DNA of 64,000 bases. Origin: Chloroflexota bacterium (GTDB taxonomy: Bacteria; Chloroflexota; Chloroflexia; Chloroflexales; Roseiflexaceae). The notes beneath the pieces were generated by a model. The model was not told the DNA's origin, ran no database searches, and saw only the letters and a program-made list of their open reading frames with translations. This document shows positions 61,845 through 64,000 of the stretch, piece by piece. Location of the stretch: the NCBI GenBank assembly GCA_013388755.1, contig JACAEQ010000078.1, positions 43,952 to 107,951 of the forward strand, given 5' to 3'. Position 1 is the stretch's first letter. The number at the start of each line of letters is the position of its first letter. Made by a program: the position numbers and the translations under genes.

Positions 61845-62102
61845 ATGCAGTGCCTGCTTATCTACGACATCCCCGACGACCGGACGCGGCAGAAGATCGC
61901 CGACGCCTGCCTGGATTATGGGTTGCAACGTGTACAGTACAGCGCGTTCGTTGGCAACCTGAGTCGTTCCTACCAGCGTGAATTGTTTATCGAAGTGCGG
62001 CATCGCCTCGGCAAACAACCGGGGAACATCCAGTTCTTCGCGCTCGATGATGCAAGCTGGCGCTCACGGCGCGTTATCAGCCAGGGAGAAACCAATGACT
62101 GA
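61845..62102 (+). CDS. cas2: CRISPR adaptation protein Cas2
   Basis: 85 residues, a little short. CLLIYDIPDDRTRQKIADAC is the first strand with its conserved Asp, and VQYSAFVGNL follows. It forms the central dimer of the Cas1-Cas2 integrase. ATG 61845 is chosen; an ATG at 61833 overlaps the cas1 stop. Its stop overlaps cas4 by 8 bp. Confidence 0.93.
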   Translation: MQCLLIYDIPDDRTRQKIADACLDYGLQRVQYSAFVGNLSRSYQRELFIEVRHRLGKQPGNIQFFALDDASWRSRRVISQGETND

Positions 62103-62691
62103 GCATACATTCGAAGTCACCGACCTGCGACAATGGATGTATTGCCCGCGGGTTGTCTACTATCACTACTGCCTGCCCGACGTCCGTCCCCTGACGCGGT
62201 TAATGCTCGCCGGCATGGCCGAACATCACAACGAGAGCGGGCGTGAGGAGCGACGATCGTTGCGCAGTTATGGTCTGAAAGCGGGCGAGCGGGTCTTCGA
62301 CCTTGCGTTGCGCTCCGAGTCGCTTGGCCTGCGCGGCAGAGTTGACCTGGCGATTGCCGTCCCGGATCGCCAGGCCGGTACCGAAGCGATCGTTGTTGAA
62401 TACAAAGACAGCGAACAGGCAGCCGGGCCACATGTGAAGCTGCAACTGGCCGCCTACGCACTTATGCTGGAAGAAGCATGGGGGCTACCGGTCAAACGCG
62501 GCTTCATCTACCATATGCCGACGCGCAAAGTGGAAGCGATCAGCATAACAGCGGGGTTACGAACAAAAGTGAAGGAAACGGTCAGCGCAATTCAGGCGAT
62601 GGCGCAGGGTGAAACCATGCCGGCGGCGCCGGCATCGCGGCGGCAATGCGCCGTCTGTGAGTTTCGTCGGTTCTGCAATGATGTCGTGTAA
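62095..62691 (+). CDS. cas4: CRISPR adaptation exonuclease Cas4
   Basis: 198 residues. RecB-type nuclease motifs GRVDLAI and EYKDS, and four cysteines (Cys17 in YCPR; Cys185, 188, 194 in CAVCEFRRFC) for a 4Fe-4S cluster. It trims prespacers and helps choose the PAM. The position after cas2, rather than before cas1, is unusual. It is the last cas gene, 310 bp before the first repeat. Confidence 0.93.
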   Translation: MTEHTFEVTDLRQWMYCPRVVYYHYCLPDVRPLTRLMLAGMAEHHNESGREERRSLRSYGLKAGERVFDLALRSESLGLRGRVDLAIAVPDRQAGTEAIVVEYKDSEQAAGPHVKLQLAAYALMLEEAWGLPVKRGFIYHMPTRKVEAISITAGLRTKVKETVSAIQAMAQGETMPAAPASRRQCAVCEFRRFCNDVV

Positions 62692-63001
62692 GCGAGCGTA
62701 GAGGCACCAACCCGGTAGAGACGGGCCATCAGCGCGGCGCTTTCGCAACTCCCCGCGCCGCGCGCCGATTCCGGCCCTGGCGACGATCGCCTGTCGGCGT
62801 TTCATCCAGCCGGATGGGCGTCAGAATGCCATCCAGGTATGCTCGCAACTTGACGCCGATCTGGCGCAAAAAACGAGTTGCGAACGAGCGGTGATCATGC
62901 TACGATAGTGGTGATGAAATGACCGCACAGGACGGCTCAGGAGCGACGAAAGGGCTGCAACACAGGTTTCAGGTCGGGTCGCATCGCCGCCGGGGCCGGC
63001 G
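62692..63001 (+). promoter_or_regulatory. CRISPR leader region
   Basis: The 310-bp gap between cas4 and the first repeat. It carries a promoter (62878-62906) pointing into the array and an 8-bp inverted pair TCGCAACT (62843-62850) and AGTTGCGA (62876-62883). It is not AT-rich as many leaders are. Confidence 0.6.
62878..62906 (+). promoter_or_regulatory. CRISPR array promoter
   Basis: TTGCGA at 62878-62883, 17-bp spacer, TACGAT at 62901-62906, about 95 bp upstream of the first repeat. Confidence 0.55.
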
Positions 63002-64000
63002 GTTTAATCGCATTCGGCTCGCAGAAGAGCACTGAAACAGTGATTGCTGAATGCCAGCGCTTACTTCGGGCAGTGGTTTAATCGCATTCGGCTCGCAGAA
63101 GAGCACTGAAACCGTTGATACGCTTTTTGTATTTCGCTGCGCGTTAACTGGTTTAATCGCATTCGGCTCGCAGAAGAGCACTGAAACTCATCCATACCAT
63201 ACGCGGCAAAAGGGCGGTACCTGTTTAATCGCATTCGGCTCGCAGAAGAGCACTGAAACCGCCGTGTATACCCTCGCATTCAAGGGTAGTCTCATGGTTT
63301 AATCGCATTCGGCTCGCAGAAGAGCACTGAAACGCTCGCTATGGGCGTATGGCGGATCGAGGAACACGGTTTAATCGCATTCGGCTCGCAGAAGAGCACT
63401 GAAACCGAAAGGGTGGTGGCGCGAACTCTGGTTCGCGCAGAGTTTAATCGCATTCGGCTCGCAGAAGAGCACTGAAACCGCGCATGCTGCCGACGCCAGA
63501 GCGGAATAACGCTGCGTTTAATCGCATTCGGCTCGCAGAAGAGCACTGAAACTTCGTGGTGGACGTGCATCCACCGCTGGGCAACCTTGTGTTTAATCGC
63601 ATTCGGCTCGCAGAAGAGCACTGAAACAGGTCGGTGAGGATGGCGTCATTATTCTCCTTACCGTGTTTAATCGCATTCGGCTCGCAGAAGAGCACTGAAA
63701 CCCTTACCGTCGTCGGTGAGGCCGACCACCGCTCGGCGTTTAATCGCATTCGGCTCGCAGAAGAGCACTGAAACGCGGTCGTATACAGCCGATCGCTCGC
63801 ATCCGATGCGGTTTAATCGCATTCGGCTCGCAGAAGAGCACTGAAACGGTCGCGCCGGCGGCGCTGCGCGCGTTCGTATGCAGTTTAATCGCATTCGGCT
63901 CGCAGAAGAGCACTGAAACCCCAGCACCGTGAGCGGCACAAAGTAGATGCTGCTGTTTAATCGCATTCGGCTCGCAGAAGAGCACTGAAACATTCCGAAG
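63002..64000 (+). CRISPR. CRISPR array, 14 repeats visible, continues beyond window
   Basis: A 37-bp repeat starts GTTTAATCGCATTCGGCTCG and ends AGCACTGAAAC. Copies begin at 63002, 63076, 63151, 63223, 63297, 63369, 63442, 63516, 63591, 63665, 63738, 63811, 63883 and 63955. By eye all are identical. The 13 full spacers are 35-38 bp; a 14th begins at 63992. The 8-nt ACTGAAAC end fits the crRNA 5' handle of type I-B. Leader and cas genes lie to the left, so the newest spacers should be on the left. Spacers 9 and 10 overlap in sequence. Confidence 0.99.

Noticed and set aside
62969..63993. Minus-strand open frames with repeated LFCEPNAIK-type motifs
   Set aside because: They are translations of the CRISPR repeats and spacers, with no start context or family.

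Overview
The window looks like a piece of a high-GC Chloroflexota (class Chloroflexia-like) chromosome. This is inferred from gene content and protein style only: a Cst1-type I-B CRISPR-Cas locus with a WYL regulator, MacB/FtsX-style remnants, ASRT-like and sigma-like proteins, and dispersed palindromes. No rRNA, tRNA or insertion sequence was found.

Region 1 (1-14155) is a catabolic island. An FCD-type GntR regulator (1288-1995) is followed on the same strand by two enolase-superfamily acid-sugar dehydratase-like enzymes that flank an M24 peptidase-fold protein. Divergently lie a zinc-carboxypeptidase/desuccinylase-like gene and the start of a short-chain dehydrogenase. Further right are a TIM-barrel hydrolase-like gene with an ASRT-like protein, a PPOX-fold flavoprotein, a sugar ABC importer without its own ATPase (binding protein and two permeases), and a second short-chain dehydrogenase whose 3' end is joined to the tail of a lost desuccinylase gene. 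Four copies of a TTNGTCTGA operator lie just downstream of four near-consensus promoters, which ties these genes into one local regulon. The substrate is probably an oligosaccharide or acid sugar; this is inference.

Region 2 (14184-24400) is housekeeping: mfd (with a low-complexity insertion), divergent tig-clpP-clpX, mtnP, a small membrane protein, a small exported protein, an FtsX permease remnant and an Lrp-type RAM-domain protein. Region 3 (24476-37035) holds a phosphatase, a large membrane protein with two glycosyltransferases, an alpha-2-macroglobulin-like giant without a visible thioester motif, and an exported glycoside hydrolase-like protein. Region 4 (37120-52417) holds a VWA protein, a kinase-zinc ribbon-FHA protein, purQ, an amino-acid-binding-type protein, a membrane protein with an unusual FtsH-like protease, a nucleotide-sugar epimerase/reductase with a sugar-nucleotidyltransferase, gap, a sigma-like protein, an FAH-family enzyme, a coiled-coil protein and ferritin.

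Region 5 (52934-64000) is a complete type I-B CRISPR-Cas locus: WYL regulator, cas8 (Cst1), cas7, cas5, cas3, cas6, cas1, cas2, cas4, a leader with a promoter, and an array of at least 14 identical 37-bp repeats that runs off the window. Two neighbouring spacers overlap by 9 nt and together rebuild a 64-nt stretch that reads as protein-coding sequence, probably from one invader.
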